Assembly (NCBI GenBank): GCA_002337545.1
Contig: DDGE01000011.1
Span: forward strand, 585-24,483
DNA: 23,899 nt
Source of the DNA: Phycisphaerales bacterium UBA1910
GTDB lineage: Bacteria > Planctomycetota > Phycisphaerae > Phycisphaerales > UBA1924
Reading direction: 5' to 3'
This document shows, piece after piece, positions 1 to 7,506 of this stretch (within the stretch, counting starts at the first letter, position 1; the number at the start of each line of letters is the position of its first letter). The notes beneath the pieces are model-generated. The model worked only from the letters and a program-made list of their open reading frames with translations. It searched no databases and was not told the origin of the DNA. The translations under genes were made by a program, and so were the position numbers.

Positions 1-191
1 ACATCGGTTCGATTGAGCGAATCCGTGGGGCCCTCGAAGCAGAGCGTTGAGAGGGGGGCGCCGAGTGAATCTCCGAGTGCCGCGTCTGCGCGTTCAAAGA
101 TCGCGCGTGCCGCGTCGGAAGAATCGCACCAGAGCTTGGCCATTCCGACGGCTTGTGCGCCTTGTCCAGGACAAAGAAGAACTGTGGTCAT
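1..191 (-). CDS. fabD: malonyl-CoA:ACP transacylase, N-terminal part (cut by window edge)
   Basis: FabD moves the malonyl group from CoA to acyl carrier protein, supplying the extender unit for fatty-acid synthesis. Only about the first 63 residues are in the window. Reading leftward from ATG at 191 the protein begins MTTVLLCPGQGAQAVGMAK, with the PGQGAQ motif that opens this family, followed by the LCFEGPTDSLNRTD stretch typical of FabD. A GGGGGA ribosome-binding site lies about 8 nt upstream of the ATG. The gene follows fabH with a 55-nt spacer, matching the common order rpmF-plsX-fabH-fabD. The active-site GHSLG serine motif would lie beyond the left edge and cannot be checked. Confidence 0.9.
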   Translation of the reverse strand, partial: MTTVLLCPGQGAQAVGMAKLWCDSSDAARAIFERADAALGDSLGAPLSTLCFEGPTDSLNRTD

Positions 192-246
192 CGATGATCC
201 CCCAAAGAAGTTTCTTTTGTGATAATACGCGCCCGATCGGGTGAGA

Positions 247-1272
247 TCAGAACTGCCAGAGCGAGGAACCCCATGTCAACCCCGCGCCGAACGCGAGGAA
301 CATGATCTTCTGGCCCGCCTTGATTTTGCCGGCCAGACGGAGTTCTTCAAAGACGAGCGGTGCTGAGGCGGCAACCGTGTTCCCGTACTTGTGGATATTC
401 ACGAGGAGCTTCTCCTCGGGAATCCCGAACCGGTCACGCGCGGAATCGAGGATCCGCGAGTTCGCCTGATGACAGATGAAATGGTCAATGTCGTCCGCGG
501 TCAGCCCGGCATCTTCAAGAGTGTCCTGGATAACCTGCTGGAACTTGGACACGGCGAACTTGAACACCGCCTGACCGTTCATCTGGACTTTGTCGAGTTT
601 GCGATCGTCGAAGTCGTCCGGGTTGGGGAAATCCGAGCAATGTTCCGGGATGAACAGGTGCTTGGATCCGCCGCCGTCGGAATGCATGCGCTGGGCGATC
701 ATACCGATACCGGGATTCTCGTCTGCACGGATGATGATCGCCGCTGCCGCGTCGCCGAAGAGGATCGCGGCGCCGCGACCGTATGTTGAGTAATCGATGT
801 GGCGTGTAATGCAGTCTGCACCGATCACCGCGACGGTCTTGTACATGCCGCTGCGGACCATGGTGTCCGCAACATTCATCGTATAGATGAATCCTGAGCA
901 CGCGGCATTGATGTCGAGCGCCGCGATGTTCCCGCATCCAACCTCACGCGCGACGATGCACGACACGCTCGGGGTGGGGGTGTCTGATGTCATCGTTGCG
1001 ACGAGGATGAGGTCAACTTCAGACGCGTCGATTCCGGTGTTCTTCAGCGCATCTCGCAATGCGTTCGTTGCGAGGGCGCTGGTTTTCTCGCCGTCATCCC
1101 ATAGGGCTCTGCGGCGTTCCGTGATACCGGTACGCTTGACGATCCACTCGTCCGAGGTGTCCATGCATGCCTCAAGATCGGCATTCGTCAAGCGTGTCTC
1201 GGGTAGACAGAGCCCTGAACCAAGTACTCGTACACCGATCGAGGCGCCTCGTGCGCCTTGCATGCTTGTCAT
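247..1272 (-). CDS. fabH: beta-ketoacyl-ACP synthase III
   Basis: FabH starts type II fatty-acid synthesis by condensing acetyl-CoA (or another short acyl-CoA) with malonyl-ACP. The 341-residue protein carries the full Cys-His-Asn catalytic set: C125 in DINAACSGF, H268 in ICHQANSRI and N298 in KYGNTVAAS. It ends with the family's AFGAGLTWGSSL motif. It is about 20 residues longer than the E. coli enzyme, mostly at the N-terminus and around residues 210-230. The ATG overlaps the plsX stop by 4 nt (ATGA), so translation is probably coupled. Which acyl-CoA primer it prefers cannot be read from the sequence. Confidence 0.97.
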   Translation of the reverse strand: MTSMQGARGASIGVRVLGSGLCLPETRLTNADLEACMDTSDEWIVKRTGITERRRALWDDGEKTSALATNALRDALKNTGIDASEVDLILVATMTSDTPTPSVSCIVAREVGCGNIAALDINAACSGFIYTMNVADTMVRSGMYKTVAVIGADCITRHIDYSTYGRGAAILFGDAAAAIIIRADENPGIGMIAQRMHSDGGGSKHLFIPEHCSDFPNPDDFDDRKLDKVQMNGQAVFKFAVSKFQQVIQDTLEDAGLTADDIDHFICHQANSRILDSARDRFGIPEEKLLVNIHKYGNTVAASAPLVFEELRLAGKIKAGQKIMFLAFGAGLTWGSSLWQF

Positions 1273-2306
1273 GATGCTGGCTCGCCTTGCTCAATCTCGG
1301 AGACCTGCGAGAGGCGTTCAACGATCTCGTCGTTGACATGCCCGCGCACATACTCAAGCGTGTTTCGGATGGCGTTTGTGATTGTGCGTGCTTCGCTCGA
1401 GCCGTGGGCGATCATCATCACGCCGTTGACGCCGAGGAGCGGTGCGCCGCCATACTCGTGGTAGTCGTTCTTCTTGTAGATCTGCTTCACGATGGGCTCG
1501 AACTGCATCGCGAGCTTCGGATCGTGCTCGAAGATCTCTTGGGCGATCGCTTTGAAGATGCTCTGGGCGAACCCTTCCGCCATTTTGAGGACCGTATTCC
1601 CAACGAAGCCGTCCGTGACGATGACATCGGCCGTGCCCGAGAAGACATCCCGCCCCTCGATATACCCGATGTAGTTCACGCATGAGGTTCGTTTGAGAAG
1701 ATCCGCGGTCTCTCTCGCGAGCCCTGAGCCCTTGCCCTCTTCCGAACCGATATTCATCAGGCCCACGCGCGGGTTCTCGATGCCGAGAACGCGCTTGGCA
1801 TAGATATCGGCCATGATGCCATATTGCCACAGATGTGTTGCCCGGGGTTCGGGGTTGGCACCCGCGTCACAGAGCACCACTGGGCCGTGGAAGGATGGGA
1901 AGGTTACGGCGATGCCGGGTCGGTGCACGCCGTTCAGACGCTTCATGTGCATTTGTCCGGCCGCGACACAGGCGCCGGTATTGCCGGCGCTGATGACCGC
2001 GTCGCATCGGACTTCGGCTTTCTTTGATCCAAGAGTCGCCATTCTCACGATGGACGAATCCCGCATCTGTCGCACCGCGACGGTGGGGGAAGCGCCCATG
2101 GGAATGGACTCGCTGGCGTGCTCGATTTCGATGCGTGCATCATCGAGACCGCGTTCGATGAGCGCAGACTTGATCTCTTCCTTGGGTCCGATGAGGACGA
2201 GACGATCGCTGTCACCCAGGTGCTGGAGTGACTCGATACATCCATCGAGGATCGCTCCGGGGGCATGATCGCCGCCCATGACATCAATACCGATGCGGAT
2301 CGACAA
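1269..2306 (-). CDS. plsX: phosphate acyltransferase PlsX
   Basis: PlsX makes acyl-phosphate from acyl-ACP, feeding PlsY in phosphatidic acid synthesis at the membrane. The 345-residue protein begins SIRIGIDVMGGDHAP, the hallmark of the family, and has AVISAGNTGACVAAG, PVVLCDAGANPE and DGFVGNTVLKMAEG. The start is a TTG at 2306: it gives the expected N-terminus and has GGAGG six nucleotides upstream, whereas the next ATG lies inside the VMGGD motif. plsX follows rpmF and overlaps fabH by 4 nt, so lipid initiation genes are expressed together with a ribosomal protein, as in many bacteria. Confidence 0.96.
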   Translation of the reverse strand: MSIRIGIDVMGGDHAPGAILDGCIESLQHLGDSDRLVLIGPKEEIKSALIERGLDDARIEIEHASESIPMGASPTVAVRQMRDSSIVRMATLGSKKAEVRCDAVISAGNTGACVAAGQMHMKRLNGVHRPGIAVTFPSFHGPVVLCDAGANPEPRATHLWQYGIMADIYAKRVLGIENPRVGLMNIGSEEGKGSGLARETADLLKRTSCVNYIGYIEGRDVFSGTADVIVTDGFVGNTVLKMAEGFAQSIFKAIAQEIFEHDPKLAMQFEPIVKQIYKKNDYHEYGGAPLLGVNGVMMIAHGSSEARTITNAIRNTLEYVRGHVNDEIVERLSQVSEIEQGEPAS

Positions 2307-2360
2307 GTTCAGCCTCCGTCCATGCAGATTTCAGGTGTGGGAGCAGAAAATAAGCGGCGA

Positions 2361-2558
2361 TCAGGCGTTGGTACCGATGCCAAGCTTCCGCACCTTGATG
2401 CGCAGGCCGGGGCGAACATAGCCCGATTCGGAACATGCGCGGTGGTGCATCTTGGGCATGCCGCTCAGAGGACAGATAGTGGGGGTCTTGCCGGTGATGG
2501 AATCGTGCGAACGCCGGCGCTTGCTGCGGCCGCGGCTTGTGCGTTGGGCTGGAAGCAT
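2361..2558 (-). CDS. rpmF: 50S ribosomal protein L32, with two of four zinc-ribbon cysteines replaced
   Basis: L32 is a small, basic protein of the large ribosomal subunit. The 65-residue product has the basic opening typical of L32 (RTSRGRSKRRRSHD, residues 6-19) and the later TICPLSGMPK...HRACSESGYVRPG region. ATG at 2558 is chosen because AGGAG sits about 9 nt upstream and the family N-terminus begins there; the reading frame stays open further upstream. The canonical C-x-x-C...C-x-x-C ribbon is half lost: C29 and C42 remain, but the partner positions are S32 and S45, so zinc binding is unlikely. The C-terminal tail (IKVRKLGIGTNA) is longer than usual. It is the first gene of the rpmF-plsX-fabH-fabD operon. 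Confidence 0.9.
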   Translation of the reverse strand: MLPAQRTSRGRSKRRRSHDSITGKTPTICPLSGMPKMHHRACSESGYVRPGLRIKVRKLGIGTNA

Positions 2559-2673
2559 CGCGTGCTCCTGTCTGCGCTGTTCCAAGGCTCGGAACGAGCG
2601 GGGGATATGGCGGCCGGGCCTGGCCGCGGGTGATTCGTGAACAGCCCCGGCACATCGCCGGAGGGGGACGGGA

Positions 2674-2702
2674 ACCATAGTCGCTCAACACGCGCGAGTC
2701 AA
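2674..2702 (-). promoter_or_regulatory. sigma70-type promoter of rpmF-plsX-fabH-fabD
   Basis: On the minus strand TTGACT (2702-2697) and TATGGT (2679-2674) are separated by exactly 17 nt, matching 5/6 and 4/6 of the consensus boxes. Transcription would begin near 2667, leaving a leader of about 110 nt before the rpmF ATG. It is back-to-back with the tRNA-Lys promoter. Confidence 0.65.
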
Positions 2703-2714
2703 TGCATTCAAGGC

Positions 2715-2743
2715 TGGACATGAAGCGCGGACGGGTCTATATT
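2715..2743 (+). promoter_or_regulatory. sigma70-type promoter of tRNA-Lys
   Basis: TGGACA (2715-2720) and TATATT (2738-2743) are 17 nt apart, each matching 5/6 of the consensus. The predicted start, near 2750, lies about 9 nt ahead of the mature tRNA. This is a short leader, as expected for a single tRNA unit. Confidence 0.7.
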
Positions 2744-2758
2744 TGTCCCTGAAAACTT

Positions 2759-2831
<73 letters not shown>

Positions 2832-2841
2832 CTTTGAGACG

Positions 2842-2872
2842 CCGCACACGATCTTCGGGTGCGGTTTTCTTT
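2842..2872 (+). terminator. intrinsic terminator of tRNA-Lys
   Basis: CCGCAC (2842-2847) pairs with GTGCGG (2859-2864) around an 11-nt loop and is followed at once by TTTTCTTT. It begins 10 nt after the mature tRNA end. Confidence 0.8.
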
Positions 2873-2989
2873 ATGCCCCATCTCATACCCCCCGCAACCC
2901 TACTAAACTATGAACACGCATCTCGGGCACGCCAAGACAATCGCCCGCCCAGCCACGAGTTTCAGGCATCGAAATCCAGGAGTGAGTTT

Positions 2990-3262
2990 ATGAGCACCGG
3001 ACGCGAGTTCTCGTCATACCAGCGCAAGGTCATCAACCGGTACTACGACAACCTTGACACAATCGTCGTGACCCGATTGGGAGAAATCGTCACGGATATG
3101 GCGCTCGCGGGAGGGGATGAAAAAAAGCTTGCCCGGCTATGGAAACGCGCCGAGCAAGCTTTAGAGAGGGTGAAAGGTCAATCGAACGAAGTCTCGCAGA
3201 TCATCGATCAACGCGATGTGGAGGCACTCGCTCGATTCGTGACAAAGGTCTCGAAACGGTGA
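2990..3262 (+). CDS. small conserved-looking helical protein, function unknown
   Basis: The 90-residue product starts MSTGREFSSYQRKVINRYYD. It is highly charged, has no signal peptide or membrane segment, and its predicted content is almost wholly helical (YYDNLDTIVVTRLGEIVTDMAL, then KLARLWKRAEQALERVKG, then IIDQRDVEALARFVTKV). I recall similar short proteins as recurrent in Planctomycetes, without an assigned function; that is memory, not a search. ATG at 2990 is chosen because AGGAG lies eight bases upstream. The frame opens earlier, but a longer protein would begin inside the tRNA terminator. It converges with the 42-residue microprotein gene, with a single base between the two stop codons. 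Confidence 0.75.
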   Translation: MSTGREFSSYQRKVINRYYDNLDTIVVTRLGEIVTDMALAGGDEKKLARLWKRAEQALERVKGQSNEVSQIIDQRDVEALARFVTKVSKR

Positions 3263-3263
3263 A

Positions 3264-3392
3264 TCAGAGCATTCCGATTGCCGCGAGGCCCGTAAATGTC
3301 AGACTCGCGATGATGCCGATCCCGCCCCAGAGAAGCATCTCATGGTTCGAGGGGTATGAGGTCCAGCAGTCAATGCACTTATTCTTTCGCAT
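3264..3392 (-). CDS. 42-residue CxxC single-pass membrane microprotein
   Basis: This short gene reads MRKNKCIDCWTSYPSNHEML and then one hydrophobic segment (about residues 20-42: LLWGGIGIIASL followed by TFTGLAAIGML). It ends one or two residues after the membrane stretch. The ATG at 3392 is preceded by AAGGAG with seven-base spacing, an excellent ribosome-binding site, and the stop faces the stop of the 90-residue gene. The N-terminal C6-x-x-C9 pair could bind metal or form a redox disulphide and, by the positive-inside rule (R2, K3, K5), probably lies in the cytoplasm. No family is recognised. Support is the ribosome-binding site, the intact frame and the membrane-protein composition. Confidence 0.65.
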   Translation of the reverse strand: MRKNKCIDCWTSYPSNHEMLLWGGIGIIASLTFTGLAAIGML

Positions 3393-3428
3393 GGTGATGC
3401 TCCTTCCTACGGTCTGGGAATCTTGAGG

Positions 3429-3454
3429 GAACACTCGACCGCGATAGGGTGTTC
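3429..3454. repeat. inverted repeat GAACAC/GTGTTC in the divergent spacer
   Basis: GAACAC (3429-3434) and GTGTTC (3449-3454) form a 6-bp inverted repeat around 14 nt. It sits between the microprotein gene and the XRE-cupin gene and could be a second regulator-binding site. Chance occurrence is quite possible at this length. Confidence 0.25.
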
Positions 3455-3485
3455 GCTATAGTGTACGATTAGTCGGCAAGAACTA

Positions 3486-3499
3486 TTCGCGATTGCGAA
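3486..3499. promoter_or_regulatory. palindromic candidate operator TTCGC-GATT-GCGAA
   Basis: A perfect palindrome with 5-bp arms lies 50 bp before the XRE-cupin start, in the divergent spacer with the 42-residue microprotein gene. A third TTCGC half-site occurs at 3452-3456. HTH_XRE regulators commonly bind such short palindromes next to their own gene, so autoregulation is the natural reading. This is an inference from position and symmetry. Confidence 0.4.
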
Positions 3500-3548
3500 C
3501 AATATTTGCAAAAGTGAAATTAATGGGTGCTACGCCCTAGGAGATCAC

Positions 3549-4139
3549 ATGGAGTTCGGCGAAGCCGTCCGTTTAAGACGCTCGAAAATGGGTTTCTCGC
3601 TCGGGGATCTCGCAGCGAGAACCGAAGTTTCAAAGGCGATGCTCTCTGAAATTGAGACCGGCAAGAAAAATCCGACACTCCGCGTGGCGTGCAGCATCGC
3701 CAGTGGGCTGGAGTGTCAGATTTCGGATTTGCTCGATGTTCCTCCAGATGTCCAGTTCGAGAAGCTGGAAGGCGATCGGCTCAAGGTCCTCGTCGACCCG
3801 TCAAACGGAGTCGAGCGTCATCTTCTCTCGCCTCCGATGGTGCAGCACGGGATTCAGGTGCTGATGTTCGTCTTCCCACCGGGCAGCGAGGTGTTCTGGA
3901 ATGCGGACGGCGCGGGAGTGATCGAACACGCGACATGCGTCGAGGGCCATATCACCATCATGGTCGAGGAGGGCGAGGAAGCCATCGATCTGAACCCGCA
4001 CGAAAGTGTGAACTTCTCAAGCGATGTGGATCATCGTTTCACGAACCAGACCGACAAGCCAGCACGGGTGTTTGTCGTGATCGATTCCTCTCGTCGCGGC
4101 GGCCCGGCGGTGATGCGTCAGATGCACCCCGTGGGCTGA
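3549..4139 (+). CDS. XRE-family transcriptional regulator with C-terminal cupin domain
   Basis: The 196-residue protein joins an N-terminal helix-turn-helix of the XRE/Cro type (about residues 5-62, with LGDLAARTEVSKAMLSEIETGKKNPTL-type spacing) to a C-terminal cupin (about 85-188, including HITIMVEEGEEAIDLNPHESVNF and the DHRFTN stretch). In this architecture the cupin barrel senses a small molecule and the HTH binds DNA. The ligand cannot be deduced. Relatives regulate amino-acid, polyamine or antibiotic-stress genes. ATG at 3549 has a GGAG-type site upstream. Its stop directly abuts that of the convergent GH15 gene (4139/4140). A palindrome 50 bp upstream is a candidate autoregulatory site. 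Confidence 0.88.
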   Translation: MEFGEAVRLRRSKMGFSLGDLAARTEVSKAMLSEIETGKKNPTLRVACSIASGLECQISDLLDVPPDVQFEKLEGDRLKVLVDPSNGVERHLLSPPMVQHGIQVLMFVFPPGSEVFWNADGAGVIEHATCVEGHITIMVEEGEEAIDLNPHESVNFSSDVDHRFTNQTDKPARVFVVIDSSRRGGPAVMRQMHPVG

Positions 4140-6155
4140 TCACTTCTTCTTCGATGCGTTGGCGTTCTGAGTGCTTCCGCTGCTCGCGCGTGCCTGGAGT
4201 TCGTCGAACTTCTTGGCGTACATCACGCAGGTGCTGACAACGGTTGCATGCGACCATGTCAAAGGAGACACGCTCATCGGTGCGCCGGAGTACGGGTCGA
4301 ACTGTTCCGCGAGCACCCCGGAGCGAAGCGTGCGCTGGGATGTCCATTCCAGCAGTGGGAGCGCCAGTCGCAGTTCCGTCAGGGTCTTTGCTTTTGTGAT
4401 GTGATACTGCGCATGCCAGAGCGTACAGATGACCCACGGGTTGCCAGGGATCTCATCGGTGTTCTCGGTCTCGACCTGGTGGTAGTAATCACGCTCGTAA
4501 CGGGCGCATCCGCCCACATCCGTCTTCACCCACAGGCGATCCCGCAGCGAGCTCATCTCGGATTCGACCATGGGGTCATCGGTATCGAACGCACCGAACG
4601 CGAAGAGCGCGTAGTTCGCGCTGTCACGGGTCATGTCGAGACGGTATGAGCCATCGTCGAGCGGCACGGCCATGCGTGCGAACTGCTGTCGTTCTTTGTG
4701 CCACAGATGACGGCGCATCGCGCCCTTCATCCGCTCGGCCCCCTCGCGGAACGCCGCGGCACGATCGATTTCCCCGAAGTCGCGAGCGAACTTTGAGGCC
4801 GCGTTGAGTGCGCCGATGGTCGCTGCAACCGTAAAGGTATGGATCCCTCGGCGTTCCTCCCAGAGATCCCACGATTGCAGCGGGAGCCCGTTGTGGTCGC
4901 GATGCTCGAGCATCCATTGTGCGGGTCTGACGACGAGTGAAATGTAGAGTTCCTTGATGAACTCCACATCGCGGAACGCCTCGTAATGCTCACGCAGCGC
5001 CCACAGGGTGAGTGCCGTCTCATCCTGTTGTATGGGCAGGATTGCCTGCCCGTCGAGTGTCCAGGGGTGCCACGAACTCGCAAGGTTGCCTTCGGGTGTG
5101 TACTTGTGGAGGAAGTACGGCTTATCCCCGATGCAGTTGGCTGCGAAGCGGAAGAAGTTCCGGCTCAGCTCGCTCTGGCCCGCGAGAATCAACCCGTGCG
5201 CGACCAGCGCGCCGTCACGCATCCAGCAGTAGGAATAGTGATCACCCGCGAAGTGGGTGATGTCAGAATCGTTCGCGGCGATGATGGCACCACCGTTGTC
5301 AATCTGCGTGCGGAGGATGAGCTGAGATCGGTAATACATGTCCTGCACGGGTTCTGGCAACGATCCGATATTGATGGGTTCCTTGCGAGACCAGAGCTTC
5401 CAGTACGCCTCCGTGCGGGTGATCAGTCGATCCGGACCGATTTCCCAGATACGCGAGTTGATATGCTTCGCGTCCTCATAGTTCTGGGTGCAGACGATCC
5501 ACATCGTCGCTTCCTGAGTCTCGAAGGGTTTGACCTGCAGATGGATGCCAACCGTCGCGTCCACGGACCCCTGCGAGATCGCGTTCCGACCGAGCTGCCC
5601 GTCTTCCGCATCACGCCATGTACCCTCTGCGCCGCCGACGCGTTTGGCGCCGATGGCCCAGTGCTCCACCCCGGCCTTGGTCTGGTCGCAGGTGTTGATC
5701 AGGAAGTACGCATCGTCCTTGTACATAATGACGGCACGCGTGGTCGGGTCGTAGTTCGCAGTATCGCCCACTGGTGAGCCATTGATCGAGAGGTCGCAGT
5801 GGAAGAAGACCCGCACATCTCGTGACTTGCCAGCAAGATCGCGGACGGAAAAGTTGCGGAAATACACCGGCTGATGGATATCGACGACATCGTTGCAGAT
5901 GACTTCCAGACCCAGATTGTGATGTGTGAGCACGACTTCGGTCGTGAGTGAGTCGGGCTTGTATCGCAGATCACGATGCCAGCCCTCGTCCTCGATCCAC
6001 GCCATCTGTCCATCGACCCAGACCCCGAATCGTTGAACATGCCCATTCGTGTGGTTGTGTCGCCCTACGCGTGGCGAATAGAGATCACGGATCCGGTAGA
6101 GATCGTCAAAGGTGATGAGCAGGCTGCCGTTACCGACGGGGATATCTCTGGGCAT
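4140..6155 (-). CDS. glycoside hydrolase family 15 protein (glucoamylase-like)
   Basis: The 671-residue protein has an N-terminal beta-sandwich-like region (about 1-250) and a catalytic (alpha/alpha)6 barrel (about 265-650), the usual GH15 layout. Diagnostic motifs are HYSYCWMRDG (307-315), SWDLWEER (428-435, carrying the general acid glutamate E433 or E434), the NPWVICTLW helix, and VLAEQFDPYSG...PLTWSHA (E617 as the candidate general base). GH15 enzymes are inverting exo-hydrolases acting on alpha-glucans, dextran or trehalose; which substrate applies here is not decidable. No signal peptide is seen, so a cytoplasmic role in storage-glucan or trehalose breakdown is plausible. It converges with the XRE-cupin gene with no gap. 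Confidence 0.93.
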   Translation of the reverse strand: MPRDIPVGNGSLLITFDDLYRIRDLYSPRVGRHNHTNGHVQRFGVWVDGQMAWIEDEGWHRDLRYKPDSLTTEVVLTHHNLGLEVICNDVVDIHQPVYFRNFSVRDLAGKSRDVRVFFHCDLSINGSPVGDTANYDPTTRAVIMYKDDAYFLINTCDQTKAGVEHWAIGAKRVGGAEGTWRDAEDGQLGRNAISQGSVDATVGIHLQVKPFETQEATMWIVCTQNYEDAKHINSRIWEIGPDRLITRTEAYWKLWSRKEPINIGSLPEPVQDMYYRSQLILRTQIDNGGAIIAANDSDITHFAGDHYSYCWMRDGALVAHGLILAGQSELSRNFFRFAANCIGDKPYFLHKYTPEGNLASSWHPWTLDGQAILPIQQDETALTLWALREHYEAFRDVEFIKELYISLVVRPAQWMLEHRDHNGLPLQSWDLWEERRGIHTFTVAATIGALNAASKFARDFGEIDRAAAFREGAERMKGAMRRHLWHKERQQFARMAVPLDDGSYRLDMTRDSANYALFAFGAFDTDDPMVESEMSSLRDRLWVKTDVGGCARYERDYYHQVETENTDEIPGNPWVICTLWHAQYHITKAKTLTELRLALPLLEWTSQRTLRSGVLAEQFDPYSGAPMSVSPLTWSHATVVSTCVMYAKKFDELQARASSGSTQNANASKKK

Positions 6156-6251
6156 CGTTGGTTCTCGTGGTTCGTGGCCGAGTCTGTTCCGTTCGTCCGG
6201 AACTGCAAATGCTATCGGTTGATCAGACGGTCCAGTTATCTACTCCCTTGG

Positions 6252-6276
6252 GAATGTCCCAAAATAGGGGGCATTC
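6252..6276. repeat. 9-bp inverted repeat in the GH15/pseudopilin divergent spacer
   Basis: GAATGTCCC (6252-6260) can pair with GGGGCATTC (6268-6276), with one G-T wobble, around a 7-nt loop. It lies about 97 bp upstream of the GH15 start and 168 bp before the pseudopilin start. No T-run follows on either strand, so it is more likely a regulatory site or leader hairpin than a terminator. Confidence 0.35.
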
Positions 6277-6328
6277 TTGGCGAGAAGCTCCGTGGAGGGA
6301 CATCGGTTTGCATTGTGTTCAGGAATCG

Positions 6329-6357
6329 TTGCCTTCGTTGTGGTGTTCTGTTAGATT
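6329..6357 (+). promoter_or_regulatory. possible promoter of the pseudopilin gene
   Basis: TTGCCT (6329-6334) and TAGATT (6352-6357) are 17 nt apart, matching 4/6 each. The predicted start would leave a leader of about 80 nt before the GTG at 6445. The match is weak. Confidence 0.3.
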
Positions 6358-6444
6358 AGTGCTTCTGTGGGTACACGCTTTTGTCCCCATCCCACGCGTT
6401 TCAAGTGTGGGCGATGATTGGATTCTTATGAAGAGGAAGTGCTT

Positions 6445-7491
6445 GTGAAAAAGGCGTTTACACTCATTGAACTGCTCGTTGTGATCGCGATCATCGCGGT
6501 GCTCATCGGGATTCTGATCCCCGCCTTGAGCAGTGCACAGAACACCGCTCGGCTTGTAAAAAGCCAGGCAAACCTCCGCTCACTCGCTCAGATCCAGGAG
6601 GTCTATGCGAGCGAGAACCGTGACAGCCTCATGCTCCCATTCCAGATCAAGGGGTATCAATCCGGGAATGGTCTTGGGCGAAGAGGCTGGGGTGTGGTCC
6701 GCAAAGTCGGATCGGACTTGCCGGGGCTCGAGTTTCCCTACGGCGGCGGCAGCTCAGGGTACAACTCCCCGTGGTACACGGAGATGTACGCATTCCACTG
6801 GTACTCGGTCATCGGTGGCTGGCTCAATCAAGGGGATTATGCGTCTGAGGTCCAGTTCGCGCCCTCAGATCGGATCCTGATCCAACGCGTGCAGGACCTG
6901 CAAGACAATCCGCCGAATGGCTGGACACTCGATACCGGCTATTGGGACTGCTCATATGTGCTGTCACCAACGATCTGGTTTGCGCCTGAGCGATACCGGG
7001 ATGATCAGCGCCCGAGTGCTCGAAGGTATGATCCGGGTGACTCACTGGCCCGACGCAACAAGATGTCGCAGGTGGCATACCCATCACAAAAGGTGATTAT
7101 GTGGGAACGCTTCGATTGGACGAAAAAGGAACGAACCGCCTCGTATCGCAATCCAGCAATCGGTCTTACCGATCCCATCATATTCGGAGACGAGCGGTTC
7201 TCGCCGCAGTGGAATAACTACGATGCGCAGCCCTCGGCTGCCACCGCGGACGGGAGTGTCACGCGTGTGAATATCAAGGGCATCTTCGACGACTTGTACA
7301 GCGATGATCCCGCCGTTGTCCGCGCAGCGAATCCCACGGACGAATGGGATCCAACGATCTCAGCACTCCAGTATTACTCAATGCATGAGGATGGATTCGA
7401 GATTGGCAATGAGGAGTCGGGGCTCGGGAAGTATCCAGCATTCTTCTGGGCGACCCGAGATGGGATCCGCGGGCGAGATTTCGCTCGCTAA
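6445..7491 (+). CDS. type II secretion/pilin-like protein with prepilin N-terminus
   Basis: The 348-residue protein begins VKKAFTLIELLVVIAIIAVL, a class III (prepilin) signal with a very short leader. Prepilin peptidase would cut between A and F, so alanine replaces the usual glycine, and E at +5 of the mature chain is kept. The hydrophobic helix then anchors it in the inner membrane, as in pseudopilins. The globular part is rich in W, Y, D and N, with an ATADGSVTRV segment recalling the DG-type ending of planctomycete pilin-like proteins. GTG at 6445 is chosen because AGAGGAAG lies 5 nt upstream; the upstream TTG at 6418 would add an improbable acidic leader. Planctomycetes carry many such paralogues with unknown individual roles. 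Confidence 0.88.
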   Translation: MKKAFTLIELLVVIAIIAVLIGILIPALSSAQNTARLVKSQANLRSLAQIQEVYASENRDSLMLPFQIKGYQSGNGLGRRGWGVVRKVGSDLPGLEFPYGGGSSGYNSPWYTEMYAFHWYSVIGGWLNQGDYASEVQFAPSDRILIQRVQDLQDNPPNGWTLDTGYWDCSYVLSPTIWFAPERYRDDQRPSARRYDPGDSLARRNKMSQVAYPSQKVIMWERFDWTKKERTASYRNPAIGLTDPIIFGDERFSPQWNNYDAQPSAATADGSVTRVNIKGIFDDLYSDDPAVVRAANPTDEWDPTISALQYYSMHEDGFEIGNEESGLGKYPAFFWATRDGIRGRDFAR

Positions 7492-7506
7492 CTTATTGTC
7501 CCGGTT

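Noticed and set aside
2834..2989. N-terminal extension of the 90-residue gene
   Set aside because: It would start within three bases of the tRNA end and be coded by the terminator. The ATG at 2990 has a far better ribosome-binding site.
4986..5777. 263-codon open frame on the plus strand
   Set aside because: It is fully antisense to the GH15 gene, whose catalytic motifs are intact. No ribosome-binding site or recognisable protein pattern supports it.
6391..6411. CCCAC/GTGGG inverted repeat before the pseudopilin gene
   Set aside because: Five-base arms around 11 bases in GC-rich DNA are expected by chance.
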